Part shown: positions 1 to 8,897 of the stretch, one piece after another
How the letters are laid out: every line of letters starts with the position of its first letter
Position numbering within the stretch: the stretch's first letter is position 1
Assembly (NCBI GenBank): GCA_029268225.1
Contig: JAJUGJ010000033.1
Coordinates: forward strand, 1 to 34,761
Direction of reading: 5' to 3'
DNA from: Burkholderiales bacterium
Lineage (GTDB): Bacteria > Pseudomonadota > Gammaproteobacteria > Burkholderiales > Burkholderiaceae_C
DNA length: 34,761 nucleotides
Translations under genes and position numbers: made by a program
Notes under the pieces: generated by a model
What the model saw: only the letters and a program-made list of their open reading frames with translations
Database searches by the model: none
Told to the model about the DNA's origin: nothing

Positions 1-277
1 CACGCTGGGTCTGCAAGGCAGCCTGGCGCTGGGTCGCCTCAAGGACGCTGGCAAGGCTCCGGTCGAAGTGACCTCGATCATGAAGCGCAACAACTGCGGC
101 AAGTCGCTGGACATCGCCCGCATGGCGCGCGACATGATGGGTGGCAACGGCATCTCCGACGAGTTCGGTGTGGCCCGTCACCTGGTCAACCTCGAAGTGG
201 TCAACACCTACGAAGGCACGCACGACATCCACGCCCTGATCCTGGGCCGTGCGATCACTGGCTCGGCCGCTTTCTGA
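1..277 (+). CDS. gcdH: Glutaryl-CoA dehydrogenase, C-terminal end (partial)
   Basis: The reading frame is open from the left edge (frame starting at base 2) and ends with TGA at 275-277, so only about the last 91 residues are present. The protein is the FAD-dependent acyl-CoA dehydrogenase that oxidises and decarboxylates glutaryl-CoA to crotonyl-CoA in lysine, tryptophan and aromatic-compound breakdown. The tail contains [27 protein letters not shown] and [20 protein letters not shown], which match the C-terminal domain of glutaryl-CoA dehydrogenases closely. The Glu of YEGT is the family's catalytic base. The 5' part lies outside the window. A hairpin follows at 343-366. Family identity is clear; nothing can be said about the missing N-terminal part. 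Confidence 0.93.
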   Translation, partial: TLGLQGSLALGRLKDAGKAPVEVTSIMKRNNCGKSLDIARMARDMMGGNGISDEFGVARHLVNLEVVNTYEGTHDIHALILGRAITGSAAF

Positions 278-342
278 TCCCATCCGGACCACACGGTGCG
301 GGCCAACGGCCTGCATCGCCTTCAGGGGCAGAAACGCCCTCT

Positions 343-366
343 CACAGCCCCTTGCGAGGGGCTGTG
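343..366 (+). terminator. Terminator-like hairpin after gcdH
   Basis: A perfect 9-bp inverted repeat, CACAGCCCC and GGGGCTGTG, flanks a 6-base loop. It lies 65 bases after the gcdH stop. No T-tract follows, so it may be a weak intrinsic terminator or a 3'-end-stabilising hairpin. Confidence 0.5.
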
Positions 367-513
367 TGCATGGGGCCGGCACCTGCCAACAGGTGCACAA
401 GCATGCGAAAAAGAGACACGCTCTTGGTAGTTTTCACATGATGGGCGGCATGGGCAACGGTCACAATCGACCGTCATCGCCTTTGCCACACCTCATTGCC
501 CGGCCACCGTCGC

Positions 514-1956
514 ATGCTTGCGCCCCAGACCTTCCCCGCACCGAGCGCCCCCATCGCGCTCACCAAGCCGGAGACGCTGTGGCGCGCCGTGTTCGAGCAA
601 TCACGCCTGAGCATCGTGCTCATCGACCCGGCCACCGACCGCATCCTCGACCTCAACCAGCGCTTCGCGGATCTGGCAGGGCGCCCTCGTGATGCGCTGC
701 GCGGTCAGGACTGGATGCACCTGACCCACCCGGAAGACCTCGCCCACGAGGTCGCGCACAAGGCCCAGTTGCGTGAAGGTCGCATCGCCTGCTTCCTGCG
801 CGACAAGCGCTACGTCCACCCCGACGGCACGGTGCTGTGGGTGCATGTCAACGAAACCCGCGTGACGGTGTCCGAGGGGGAGCCCCCTTGCTTCCTGGCC
901 ATGGTGGAAGACATCACCGAGCAGCGACAAACCCGCCTGGACCTGCACGCCGAGCGCGAGGCCGCCGTGCGCCGTGAACAAGAACGCACCCTGCGCCAGG
1001 CGCAGGATCTGCTCCAGATGGCCGAGCGAGCCGCGAGTGCGGGTGCCTGGGACTGGGACCTGCACACCGACCGACTCAACTGGTCACCCGCCTTGTTCCA
1101 CCTGTTCGGACTGGACCCGCAGCACGATCAGGCCAACTTCGACACCTGGCGTGCCGTCGTGCACCCCGAGGACCTGCCCGCCTCCGAACGCGCGCTCGGC
1201 CACGCCATCCGCGAGCGCCACCCCTTCGCGATGACCTACCGCATCGTGCGCCGCACCGGTGAAACACGCTGGATCGATGCCTACGGCCAGGTCGGCATCG
1301 GTGCCGACGGCAAGCCCTCCCACTTCAGCGGCCTGTGCATCGACGCCACCGTGCGCCATCACAACGAGGCCCACATCCGCCAACTCAACGCCGAACTCGA
1401 GTCCAAGGTGATCGCCCGCACGGCCGAGTTGGCCCAGGCCAATGCCGCCTTGCATCGACTCGCGCGCATCGACGTGCTCACCGACCTGCCCAACCGCCTG
1501 GCAGCCAACGAGCGACTGCGTGAAGAGTTCGTGCGCATGAAGCGCACCGGGCAAAGCTACGCCGTGCTCATGATCGACGTGGACCACTTCAAGGCCGTCA
1601 ACGACCGGCATGGTCACGCGGTTGGCGACCAGGTGCTGCAAAGCGTCGCGCAAGGTCTGCGCGCGCCCCTGCGCGAGAGCGATTTCGTGGCCCGCTTTGG
1701 CGGTGAGGAATTCCTGGTCGTGCTGCCCCACACCGACGAGGCGGGAGCCAGCCTCGTCGCCGAGAAGCTGCGCGGCAACATCGAGGAGGCCCCCGTTTCG
1801 AGCGCTGGCCGCATCACCATCAGTGTGGGCGTGGCACTGGCCACGCCCAGCCACGACACCGAAGACCAGGCTGTGCAACAGGCCGATGATCGCCTGTACA
1901 CAGCCAAGCAAAACGGGCGCAACCGCGTGGTGACCCAGACGCCAGCGAACGGCTGA
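514..1956 (+). CDS. Soluble diguanylate cyclase, PAS-PAS-GGDEF
   Basis: A 480-residue protein predicted to make c-di-GMP from two GTP. Two PAS sensor domains (about residues 20-135 and 165-290) are each closed by the usual DIT/DAT-type end. A short coiled coil (about 290-320) then leads into a C-terminal GGDEF domain. The active site reads GGEEF at residues 396-400, an active variant in the family. RESD at 387-390 sits five residues upstream, at the place of the product-binding inhibitory I-site, so feedback inhibition by c-di-GMP is likely. I see no transmembrane helix, so the protein is probably cytoplasmic. The start is uncertain: ATG at 514 is used here, but an in-frame TTG at 496 would add six residues and neither has a clear ribosome-binding site. 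The stop is TGA at 1954-1956. The input signal cannot be read from sequence. Confidence 0.9.
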   Translation: MLAPQTFPAPSAPIALTKPETLWRAVFEQSRLSIVLIDPATDRILDLNQRFADLAGRPRDALRGQDWMHLTHPEDLAHEVAHKAQLREGRIACFLRDKRYVHPDGTVLWVHVNETRVTVSEGEPPCFLAMVEDITEQRQTRLDLHAEREAAVRREQERTLRQAQDLLQMAERAASAGAWDWDLHTDRLNWSPALFHLFGLDPQHDQANFDTWRAVVHPEDLPASERALGHAIRERHPFAMTYRIVRRTGETRWIDAYGQVGIGADGKPSHFSGLCIDATVRHHNEAHIRQLNAELESKVIARTAELAQANAALHRLARIDVLTDLPNRLAANERLREEFVRMKRTGQSYAVLMIDVDHFKAVNDRHGHAVGDQVLQSVAQGLRAPLRESDFVARFGGEEFLVVLPHTDEAGASLVAEKLRGNIEEAPVSSAGRITISVGVALATPSHDTEDQAVQQADDRLYTAKQNGRNRVVTQTPANG

Positions 1957-1983
1957 GTCACCCGCCGAGCCTCAGCCCCGTGC

Positions 1984-2892
1984 TCAGGGAGGCGGCGCGT
2001 TGAAATCCTGCTGGTTGTTGACGTTGGCCGTGACGGTGGCGTTCCGTGTACCGAGGAAGGCCAGGTTTTCGCTCGACTCCGGCTGGTCGGTCGCCCCGAC
2101 ACAGGTGAAAGCCACCGTGTAATTGCCCGGCGACAGGAAGGCCGCCTTGTAGGTGTAGACCCCGCTGCCGACGCTCGTCTCCTTGACGGCAGCGGTGGTC
2201 ACGGGCTCCACCCCGGCGTTGTCGATGTCATCCGGGGTCACCCCGTTGCCGGCGTACACATAGACACTGGGGCCATTGGGCGTGGCACACAAGGCTGACA
2301 GCGCCACGGTTCCGGTGATGCTGCCCACCTGAGCGTTGTCCACCAGGCGCAAAGCCGGCTTGAGGTAGTAGCCCGTGAACGACCCGGAAGACGGATCGAC
2401 CACCGACTTGCGCAGGTCAAAGTCGATGGTGAACGAGGCCGACCCATTGACCGGCACCGTGAACCCCCGCACCAACTTCAAGCCGCTTTGCGAGCCACTG
2501 GGCACATACAGCGGGAACTTCTCGCCCCCACTCTTTTCCAGATACGAGTCCAGGGTGGACTGTGAGGTCACCACCTTCAAACGGATCCAGTCATAAAGAC
2601 CGGACAGCACCGTCTCCCCATCCAACAAGGACGCCACATCGCCGCCCTGGAGCGCCAACAAATCGATCGTACGCGGAGTCGGATAGTCGATGTTGATGGG
2701 ATTGGCACCCGAAGGCTTGAGCTCAACCCCGGTGAACTGCACCACCACCTTGGTGGCCTCGTCAACCGGCGCATCGGTCACCTGCAGCGTCAACTGCCCG
2801 GTGCCGCCCGCGTCCGCGCCGCCGCCACCGCAGGCGGCCAGCAGGGTCGCGACCCCCAGCGCCAGCACAGAGCAGGCAAAACGGTTTTGCAT
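1984..2892 (-). CDS. DUF4382-like outer-membrane lipoprotein
   Basis: A 302-residue predicted lipoprotein. The N-terminus is a signal peptide (residues 1-20) ending in lipobox LAAC with the lipidated cysteine at 21. Glycines follow it, so the Asp+2 inner-membrane retention signal is absent and outer-membrane sorting is likely. A beta-rich domain starting GQLTLQVTDAPVDEA and continuing through IDLLALQGG looks like DUF4382, roughly residues 33-175. A second Ig/carboxypeptidase-regulatory-like segment containing SGVYTYKAAFLSPGNYTVAF fills the C-terminal third. The start is supported by GAGGAG eight bases upstream of the ATG. It is convergent with the upstream cyclase gene (27-base gap) and divergent from the MCP gene. 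The molecular function is unknown; the family call comes from recalled motif pattern only. Confidence 0.82.
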   Translation of the reverse strand: MQNRFACSVLALGVATLLAACGGGGADAGGTGQLTLQVTDAPVDEATKVVVQFTGVELKPSGANPINIDYPTPRTIDLLALQGGDVASLLDGETVLSGLYDWIRLKVVTSQSTLDSYLEKSGGEKFPLYVPSGSQSGLKLVRGFTVPVNGSASFTIDFDLRKSVVDPSSGSFTGYYLKPALRLVDNAQVGSITGTVALSALCATPNGPSVYVYAGNGVTPDDIDNAGVEPVTTAAVKETSVGSGVYTYKAAFLSPGNYTVAFTCVGATDQPESSENLAFLGTRNATVTANVNNQQDFNAPPP

Positions 2893-3185
2893 GATGGTGT
2901 CTCCTCAACAGATTCGCGCCGTCGGACAGCCCGGCCGCGCACAGCAAGCCTCAATTTACGCCATGGCGACGTGGCAGCCAAGCGGTGGTCGCATCTGTTT
3001 GTATCTTCTCGCCCGCCCGCGTGCCAACCTCGTTACACCTGCTCGTGCAACATCCCAACACCATTGGCGTGCACTTCGCACTGATCCGCGCGCATTGACC
3101 CGCGCCCGCGCGACACGACGCCGCCAAGCACGTATCATCTTGTAACGGCAATCGGACATCCTTCCGCCCCGCTTCGCCATGTCCC
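2893..3185. other. Divergent intergenic region, lipoprotein / MCP
   Basis: This 293-base gap separates two divergent genes and must hold promoters for both. Apart from the GAGGAG ribosome-binding site of the lipoprotein gene at its left edge, I found no convincing promoter, palindrome, small gene or RNA. No sigma-28-type flagellar promoter was recognisable in front of the MCP gene. Confidence 0.5.
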
Positions 3186-4751
3186 ATGCCACTGTCCACG
3201 CTCTCCGTCCGCACCCGTCTCTCAGTGGCTTTTGGCAGTCTGGCGGTGTTGGTCCTGATCGTCTCCGGGATCGCTGCCTACAGCCTGAACGACATCACCA
3301 GCCGCCTGAACGACTTTTCCGAAGGGGCCGCGCTGGCCAGCCACATTGAAGGTGCGGTGGACCGCCGGGCCATTGCCGCCCGCAATCTCGTGCTGATTCC
3401 GGCATCGGAAGACCCGACGCAGGAGCACCGCAAGGTCACCCAGGCCCATGAAGACGCCACCCAGCGTCTGGCACAACTTCAGACATGGGTCACGCGCTCG
3501 GCCCACATGACCGAAGCGGAGCGCCAATTGGTGCGCGACATCGCCGAGGTGGAAGCCCGCTACGGCCCCGTGGCCCTGGCCATCGTCAAGCTGGCGCTCG
3601 AGGGCAACCGCGAAGCCGCCATTGCCCGCATGAACGAAGACTGCCGGCCTCTGCTCGCCCAACTCATGCAAGCCACCAATGCCTTCAGCGCCGCCTCCGC
3701 GCAACGAGGCCAGCAACTGCGCGAAGAGTCCGCCCGGCGCGCAGACACCCAGAAAATGCTGCTGTGGGGAGCCAGTTTGTTCGCCCTGCTGTATGCGGTG
3801 AGCAGCGGATGGCGCCTGATTCGCAGCATCAACCGCCCCTTGCAGCATGCGGTGGCCGTGGCCAACCAGATTGCCAGCGGACAGTTGAACAACCCTGTGC
3901 ACATCGAGCGTGAAGATGAAACCGGCTTGGTGCTGAAAGCCCTGGAGCGCATGCAGCACAGCCTCGCCAGCACCGTTCGCAGCGTGCGCCAGGGCGCGCA
4001 CAACGTGGCCACCGCCAGCGCGGAGATCGCCCAGAGCACGCTGGACCTGAGCAGCCGGACCGAAGGCCAGGCCAGCGCGCTGGAAGAAACGGCCTCGGCC
4101 ATGGCCGAACTGGACGGCACCGTCAATCACAACGCCAGCAGTGCCGCGCAAGCCAACCAGCTGGCTCAGCAGGCCTCCAACGTGGCCCAGCAAGGGGGTG
4201 CCACGGTGACCCAGGTCATTGGCACGATGAACGACATCAGCCAGTCCAGCCGCAAGATCGTGGACATCATCGCCGTGATCGACGGCATCGCGTTCCAGAC
4301 CAACATCCTGGCGCTCAACGCCGCCGTGGAAGCCGCCCGCGCCGGCGAACAGGGCCGTGGCTTTGCCGTGGTGGCCGGAGAAGTGCGCACCCTGGCGCAG
4401 CGCAGCGCTGCCGCGGCCCGGGAGATCAAGCAACTGATCACCGACAGTGTCGAACGCGTCGAGCAGGGCACCACCCTGGTGAATCAGGCTGGCACGACGA
4501 TGGACGAGGTGGTCACGAGCATCCGCCGCGTCAGCGACATCGTGGCCGAGATCAGCGCCGCCACCCGCGAGCAAAGCGCCGGCGTGAGTCAGGTGGGCAA
4601 GGCCGTGACGCACATGGACGCCACCACCCAGCAGAACGCTGCACTGGTGGAGGAAATGTCCGCAGCCACCGCCAACCTGAACGCCCAGGCCCAGGAACTG
4701 GTGCGCGCCGTTGCCGTGTTCGATCTCGGCAGCCATCCACGCCAGCCCTGA
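3186..4751 (+). CDS. Methyl-accepting chemotaxis protein
   Basis: A 521-residue transmembrane chemoreceptor that would pass ligand signals to CheA/CheW. It has a short cytoplasmic N-terminus, TM1 (about residues 11-33), a periplasmic helical sensor of about 155 residues consistent with a four-helix-bundle fold, TM2 (about 191-209), HAMP (about 210-262) and a long coiled-coil signalling domain. The conserved hairpin tip, including [20 protein letters not shown] and [19 protein letters not shown], lies at about 365-412. The C-terminus ends in DLGSHPRQP and lacks the NWETF-type pentapeptide that tethers CheR/CheB in some receptors, so adaptation would not use that tether. No flagellar or che operon adjoins it. 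The ATG at 3186 is the only start that keeps the whole TM1. Ligand unknown. Confidence 0.95.
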   Translation: MPLSTLSVRTRLSVAFGSLAVLVLIVSGIAAYSLNDITSRLNDFSEGAALASHIEGAVDRRAIAARNLVLIPASEDPTQEHRKVTQAHEDATQRLAQLQTWVTRSAHMTEAERQLVRDIAEVEARYGPVALAIVKLALEGNREAAIARMNEDCRPLLAQLMQATNAFSAASAQRGQQLREESARRADTQKMLLWGASLFALLYAVSSGWRLIRSINRPLQHAVAVANQIASGQLNNPVHIEREDETGLVLKALERMQHSLASTVRSVRQGAHNVATASAEIAQSTLDLSSRTEGQASALEETASAMAELDGTVNHNASSAAQANQLAQQASNVAQQGGATVTQVIGTMNDISQSSRKIVDIIAVIDGIAFQTNILALNAAVEAARAGEQGRGFAVVAGEVRTLAQRSAAAAREIKQLITDSVERVEQGTTLVNQAGTTMDEVVTSIRRVSDIVAEISAATREQSAGVSQVGKAVTHMDATTQQNAALVEEMSAATANLNAQAQELVRAVAVFDLGSHPRQP

Positions 4752-4763
4752 GCGATCTCAGGG
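4746..4763. terminator. Hairpin between convergent MCP and tesB genes
   Basis: A 7-bp perfect inverted repeat, CCCTGAG and CTCAGGG with loop CGAT, overlaps the MCP stop codon and precedes the tesB stop. No T-tract is present on either strand. It may help end transcription between the convergent genes, but could be incidental. Confidence 0.35.
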
Positions 4764-4777
4764 CCGACGCCCAGCGC

Positions 4778-5659
4778 TCAACCCTTCTTGATCTGGCGCA
4801 TCATGCCTTCCTGCATGACCGACGCCACCAGGCGGCCATCCCGCGCGTAGTACCGCCCGGAGCACAAGCCGCGCGCCCCGCCGGCACTGGGCGAGTCGAT
4901 CACATACAGCAGCCAGTCATCCAGACGGAAATCGCGGTGGAACCACATCGCGTGGTCCAGGCTGGCCAGGCGCACATCCCCGCGCAGCAGGCTCAGCCCA
5001 TGCGGCTCGGTGGCCGCCAGCAGCAGACCGTGGTCAGACACATAAGACAGGATGGCGCGGTGCAACAGCGGGTCATCGGGCAGACGCGCCTGCGTGCGCA
5101 CCCACATGGCCGAGCCGCCCGTGCGGGGCTGCGGGTTCATCGGATGCAGCGGCGACACCCGGCGCAACTCCAGCCCACGCGGACCCAGCAGCTTCTCGTT
5201 GAACGGCGGCGGCAGGAGGTGACGGATGGCGTCGCGCCCCACGCTCTCGGGCACCAGCCCCTCGGGCCCTGGGTGCACCGGCATCGGCACCTGGTGCTCC
5301 GGCCCCTCATCGGCCGTCTGGAACGAGGCCGTCAATTCGAAAATGATCTTGCCGCTCTGGCGCGCCACCACGCTGCGCATGCTGAAGCTGCGGCCATCGC
5401 GCACCCGGTCCACCTCGTAGGTGACGGGCGCGTGCTCGCCGGGCAACAAGAAGTAGGCGTGCAACGAGTGCACCATGCGGTCGGCCGGCACCGTCAGGCT
5501 CGCGGCCATCAGGGCCTGGCCCAAGGCCTGCCCGCCAAACAACGCCGGCGTGCCGATGTCGTCGCTCTGCGCCAGGAAATGGTCATTCCCTTGGGGCGCC
5601 AGGCGCATCAGTTCCACCAGGCGGTCCACATCAGGGTGGTGAGGCAGCAAATCGCTCAT
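4778..5659 (-). CDS. tesB: Acyl-CoA thioesterase II
   Basis: A 293-residue double-hotdog thioesterase that hydrolyses medium/long-chain acyl-CoA to free fatty acid and CoA. FGGQALGQALMAA near the N-terminus and LDHAMWFHRDFRLDDWLLY plus MQEGMMR near the C-terminus are diagnostic of TesB. The catalytic triad can be placed by spacing against E. coli TesB: Asp209 (in VSDHG), Ser233 (in ASLDH, where E. coli has Thr228) and Gln283 (in VMQEG). Spacings of 24 and 50 residues match exactly. The ATG at 5659 is chosen because GAAGG lies six bases upstream. An ATG at 5671 and a longer frame from 5767 lack a ribosome-binding site, and the longer frame would run into the divergent gene. The Thr-to-Ser change is conservative and expected to be active. 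Confidence 0.95.
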   Translation of the reverse strand: MSDLLPHHPDVDRLVELMRLAPQGNDHFLAQSDDIGTPALFGGQALGQALMAASLTVPADRMVHSLHAYFLLPGEHAPVTYEVDRVRDGRSFSMRSVVARQSGKIIFELTASFQTADEGPEHQVPMPVHPGPEGLVPESVGRDAIRHLLPPPFNEKLLGPRGLELRRVSPLHPMNPQPRTGGSAMWVRTQARLPDDPLLHRAILSYVSDHGLLLAATEPHGLSLLRGDVRLASLDHAMWFHRDFRLDDWLLYVIDSPSAGGARGLCSGRYYARDGRLVASVMQEGMMRQIKKG

Positions 5660-5674
5660 GTCAACCTTCATACA

Positions 5675-5685
5675 ACAACAGTTGT
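5675..5685. promoter_or_regulatory. Small palindrome in the tesB / HDAC divergent region
   Basis: ACAACAGTTGT is an 11-base odd palindrome (ACAAC and GTTGT around a central A), 16 bases upstream of the tesB start, inside the 107-base divergent gap. Its position would suit an operator or promoter overlap, but no regulator gene lies next to it and short palindromes occur by chance. Confidence 0.2.
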
Positions 5686-5766
5686 GCAAGGTCATGAGTA
5701 TGTACCGAGGACGAATCGGCTGCAGCCCACCCGCCCGCCTCGCAGAACGAAGGTTCCGCCCGCACA

Positions 5767-6729
5767 ATGCGAAGGGTGCAAGCCTTCTACGCCGATCACT
5801 TCGTTCTGCCCTTGCCCGACGGGCACCGCTTCCCGATGCGGAAGTACGAGATGCTGCGCGACGAGATCACACAGCACCTCCCCGAGGTCCAACTGCAACA
5901 GGCCGAACCGGCCGACGATGCCGCCCTGGCGCTGGTGCACGATCCCGCCTACATCGACGCGTTGCGCGACGGCACGCTCAGCCCCGCCGCGCAACGCGAA
6001 ATCGGCTTTCCCTGGAGCCCCGGCATGAACGAGCGCGCCCGTCGCTCGGTGGGCGCCACGGTGCAGGCCTGCCGCGTGGCCCTGTCCGGCGATGGCGTGG
6101 CAGCCAATCTGGCCGGCGGCACCCACCACGCCTATGCCGACAAGGGCAGCGGCTTTTGCGTGTTCAACGACGCCGCCGTCGCCGCCCGCCTGATGCAAGT
6201 CGAGCGCCTGCGTGCCGGCATCGATCCCCCCTCGCAGCCCCTGCAGGTGGCCATCATCGACCTGGACGTGCACCAGGGCAATGGCAGCGCCAAGATCTTC
6301 CACGGCGACCCCAGCGTGTTCACACTCTCGCTGCACGGCGCCAAGAACTTCCCCTTCCGCAAGGAACCCAGCGACTGCGACATCGACCTGCCCGATGGCT
6401 GCACCGACGAGCCCTACCTCGCCGCACTGGAGCAAGGCCTGGCAGAAGTGACGCGCCGCTGCGAGCCCGGCCTGGTGATCTATCTGGCCGGCGCCGACCC
6501 GCACGAAGGCGACCGCCTCGGCCGCCTGCGCCTGAGCGACGCCGGCCTAGCCGCCCGCGACCAGCGCGTGTTCGACTGGGCCTGGCAGCACCACCTGCCC
6601 GTGGCCATGGCCATGGCCGGTGGCTATGGGCACGACATCCAGACCACGGTGCGGGTGCAGTTGCACACCTACCGCATCGCCCTGACCGCGTGGACGCGCT
6701 GGCAGGGTGCACACGCCAGCGACATGTAA
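5767..6729 (+). CDS. HDAC-family deacetylase, class IV-like
   Basis: A 320-residue member of the arginase/deacetylase fold (histone deacetylase superfamily). In bacteria these zinc enzymes remove acetyl groups from lysines, acetylpolyamines or other amides. The N-terminal LPLPDGHRFPMRKY pattern is typical of the class IV-like branch. Visible active-site parts are the His pair H120-H121 (in GGTHHA), zinc ligands D167 and H169 (in DLDVHQGNG), D244 (in GADPHEGDRLG) and catalytic Tyr287 (in AGGYG), so the site is complete. It is divergent from tesB and begins at ATG 5767. The diguanylate cyclase gene follows after 54 bases in the same direction. Substrate is not predictable. A second, different HDAC-family gene lies at 13407-14333. 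Confidence 0.92.
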   Translation: MRRVQAFYADHFVLPLPDGHRFPMRKYEMLRDEITQHLPEVQLQQAEPADDAALALVHDPAYIDALRDGTLSPAAQREIGFPWSPGMNERARRSVGATVQACRVALSGDGVAANLAGGTHHAYADKGSGFCVFNDAAVAARLMQVERLRAGIDPPSQPLQVAIIDLDVHQGNGSAKIFHGDPSVFTLSLHGAKNFPFRKEPSDCDIDLPDGCTDEPYLAALEQGLAEVTRRCEPGLVIYLAGADPHEGDRLGRLRLSDAGLAARDQRVFDWAWQHHLPVAMAMAGGYGHDIQTTVRVQLHTYRIALTAWTRWQGAHASDM

Positions 6730-6783
6730 CAGGCACGGACACATTCGGGTTAAGCTTGGCGCCTCACCCCGCTTCACCCCTCT

Positions 6784-8841
6784 ATGCCTCGTTGGCTTTC
6801 GTCGCTGTTCCCCAAGCCGCGTCTCAACTGGCCACGCTGGTTGCCACAGGCATTGGTGTTCTGGCTGCTGTCCGGGCTGTGCTTCACGTTGGCCATCCAG
6901 GGGATGCTGTCACTGCAATCGCAAAGACAGCTGAACCTGCTGCGCATCCAGGATGCCGCCCTCATCGACAGCGCCAGCCGCCTGATGCAGCACCACCTGC
7001 AGGAAGTGCACACCAACCTGCGCACCCTGACCAACACACCGGTCATCCAGCGACTCGCCGCCCATCCTCGCGACCCCGCCCTGCGTGACGAGGCCGGCCG
7101 CTTCATGCGCACCGTGGTGGACGAGGCACAGATCTACGACCAGTTGCGCTTCATCGATCACCGGGGCATGGAACAGATCCGTGTCGACCTGCGCGACTCG
7201 GGGGCCGTCCTCACGCCGGATGAGGCGCTGCAGGACAAGAGCGGCCGCTACTTTTTCCAGGAAGCCATGCGCCTGCCCCCCGGCGCCATCTACATGTCCC
7301 CGCTCGACCTGAACGTCGAACACGGGCAGGTCGAGGTGCCACACAAGCCCATGGTCCGACTGGCCACGCCGCTGTTCGACGCGGATGGACAGCGCCTGGG
7401 CATCGTCATCGTCAACGTGTACGGCGCCTGGTTGATTCAGGAGTTTCGTCAGCTCATGCCGCCACAGCGAGAGGCCATCTGGCTCAACGCCCAGGGCGAC
7501 TGGCTCACAGGCCCCGACCCGTCGCGCGACTGGGGCTTCATGTTTGGCCACCCAGGCGCGTTTGCCCAGGCCCAGCCCAGCCTCTGGGCCCAGATGCGCC
7601 GCCAACCCCAGGGTCAGCTGCTACAGGCCGATGGGCTGTGGACCTACACCACCTTGCGGCCTTTGGAGATACCGCCTCGCCGCGGCCTGCGCACCACCGC
7701 GGTTCTCACCGCCCCGGTCTCGACGCCATCCCAGGACTACGCCTGGGTGCTGGCCACCCGCATCGCGCCGGCCCACCTGCCATCGCCACGCATCTTCGAC
7801 AACCCGCTGGCGCCCGGCATTCACCTCGCCGGCCTGGTCGTGCTGGGCGGCTTCAGCGTGTTCCTCGCACGCGTGCTGGACAGCCGTCGCCGCCTCCAGC
7901 AACAAGCGGCCAACCAGGCCGAGCACCTGGGCAACATCACCGCCATGATGGCCGAAGGCCTGATGGTCATGGACCCCCAGGGCAAGATCACCTTCGTCAA
8001 TCCGGAAGGACAGCGTCTGCTGGGCTGGCCGGCGAGCGCATTGCTCGGGCGGGATGGCCATGCCCTCATCCACCATCACCGCTCCGATGGCACCGAGGCG
8101 CCGCACGACGATTGCCCCATACGGGCCGTCGCCCTCCACCGTCAGGTCTATCGCAGCGAAAACGAGGTGTTCTTTCACCAGGATGGACACGCCATTCCCG
8201 TGGGCGTCAGCGCCGCCCCCTTGCTGCGCGGCGACACCCTGGAAGGCACCGTACTGGTCTTCAGCGACCTGAGCCGGGTGAAAGCCTACCAGGCCGAGAT
8301 CCAGCAACTGGCGTTCCATGACGCCCTGACGGGCCTGCCCAACCGGCGGCTGCTGAAAGAGCGCCTCACACAGGCCCTCGGTCAGGCCCAGCGTCACCAG
8401 CGTCAACTGGCCTTGATGTACCTCGATCTGGACCACTTCAAAGAGGTCAACGACACCTTGGGGCACGACGGTGGCGACGAGTTGCTGCAGGCGGTGGCCA
8501 CCCGTTTGACCCGCAGCGTGCGCGCCAGCGACACCGTGGCCCGCATGGGGGGCGACGAGTTCGTGGTGCTGCTGCCTGAAGTGGCCAACCGGGCTGCGGC
8601 CGAGCAGGTGGCGCGGCACATCCTGGGCGCACTGCGCGCGCCCATCTCGCTGAAAGGCCAGGACTGGCAAATGGGCGTCAGCATCGGCGTGGCGATTTTC
8701 CCGGAAGGTGGCCTCGACGCCAACGCCCTGCAACAGGCGGCCGACCAGGCCATGTACGCCGCCAAACAGAGCGGCCGCAACCGCTATCATGTTTTCACAC
8801 CGCTCACCCAGCAGGCAAACCCTGAAGGCAAGCCCGACTGA
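6784..8841 (+). CDS. Membrane diguanylate cyclase, dCache-PAS-GGDEF
   Basis: A 685-residue membrane-bound c-di-GMP synthase. TM1 is at about residues 18-42. A periplasmic region of about 290 residues with a double-Cache look (for example YDQLRFIDHRGMEQIRVD) follows, then TM2 at about 340-362, a PAS domain at about 375-495 (VMDPQGKITFVNPEGQRLLG) and a GGDEF domain at about 505-675. The catalytic GGDEF motif is intact at 589-593. RASD at 580-583 forms a canonical inhibitory I-site. DALTGLPNRR opens the catalytic domain. No EAL or HD-GYP domain follows, so it is predicted to be synthesis only. Cache domains usually bind small molecules outside the cell; the ligand is unknown. The ATG at 6784 has no clear ribosome-binding site but gives the full TM1. 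Confidence 0.93.
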   Translation: MPRWLSSLFPKPRLNWPRWLPQALVFWLLSGLCFTLAIQGMLSLQSQRQLNLLRIQDAALIDSASRLMQHHLQEVHTNLRTLTNTPVIQRLAAHPRDPALRDEAGRFMRTVVDEAQIYDQLRFIDHRGMEQIRVDLRDSGAVLTPDEALQDKSGRYFFQEAMRLPPGAIYMSPLDLNVEHGQVEVPHKPMVRLATPLFDADGQRLGIVIVNVYGAWLIQEFRQLMPPQREAIWLNAQGDWLTGPDPSRDWGFMFGHPGAFAQAQPSLWAQMRRQPQGQLLQADGLWTYTTLRPLEIPPRRGLRTTAVLTAPVSTPSQDYAWVLATRIAPAHLPSPRIFDNPLAPGIHLAGLVVLGGFSVFLARVLDSRRRLQQQAANQAEHLGNITAMMAEGLMVMDPQGKITFVNPEGQRLLGWPASALLGRDGHALIHHHRSDGTEAPHDDCPIRAVALHRQVYRSENEVFFHQDGHAIPVGVSAAPLLRGDTLEGTVLVFSDLSRVKAYQAEIQQLAFHDALTGLPNRRLLKERLTQALGQAQRHQRQLALMYLDLDHFKEVNDTLGHDGGDELLQAVATRLTRSVRASDTVARMGGDEFVVLLPEVANRAAAEQVARHILGALRAPISLKGQDWQMGVSIGVAIFPEGGLDANALQQAADQAMYAAKQSGRNRYHVFTPLTQQANPEGKPD

Positions 8842-8897
8842 CGTGTCACGGTGTCCGATAAACTGAACTGTTAACCTGAGAACAAAAGGGGGCGGTT

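Noticed and set aside
4955..4957. Thr-to-Ser change at the TesB catalytic triad (Ser233).
   Set aside because: Conservative; serine is found at this position in other family members, so it is not evidence of inactivation.
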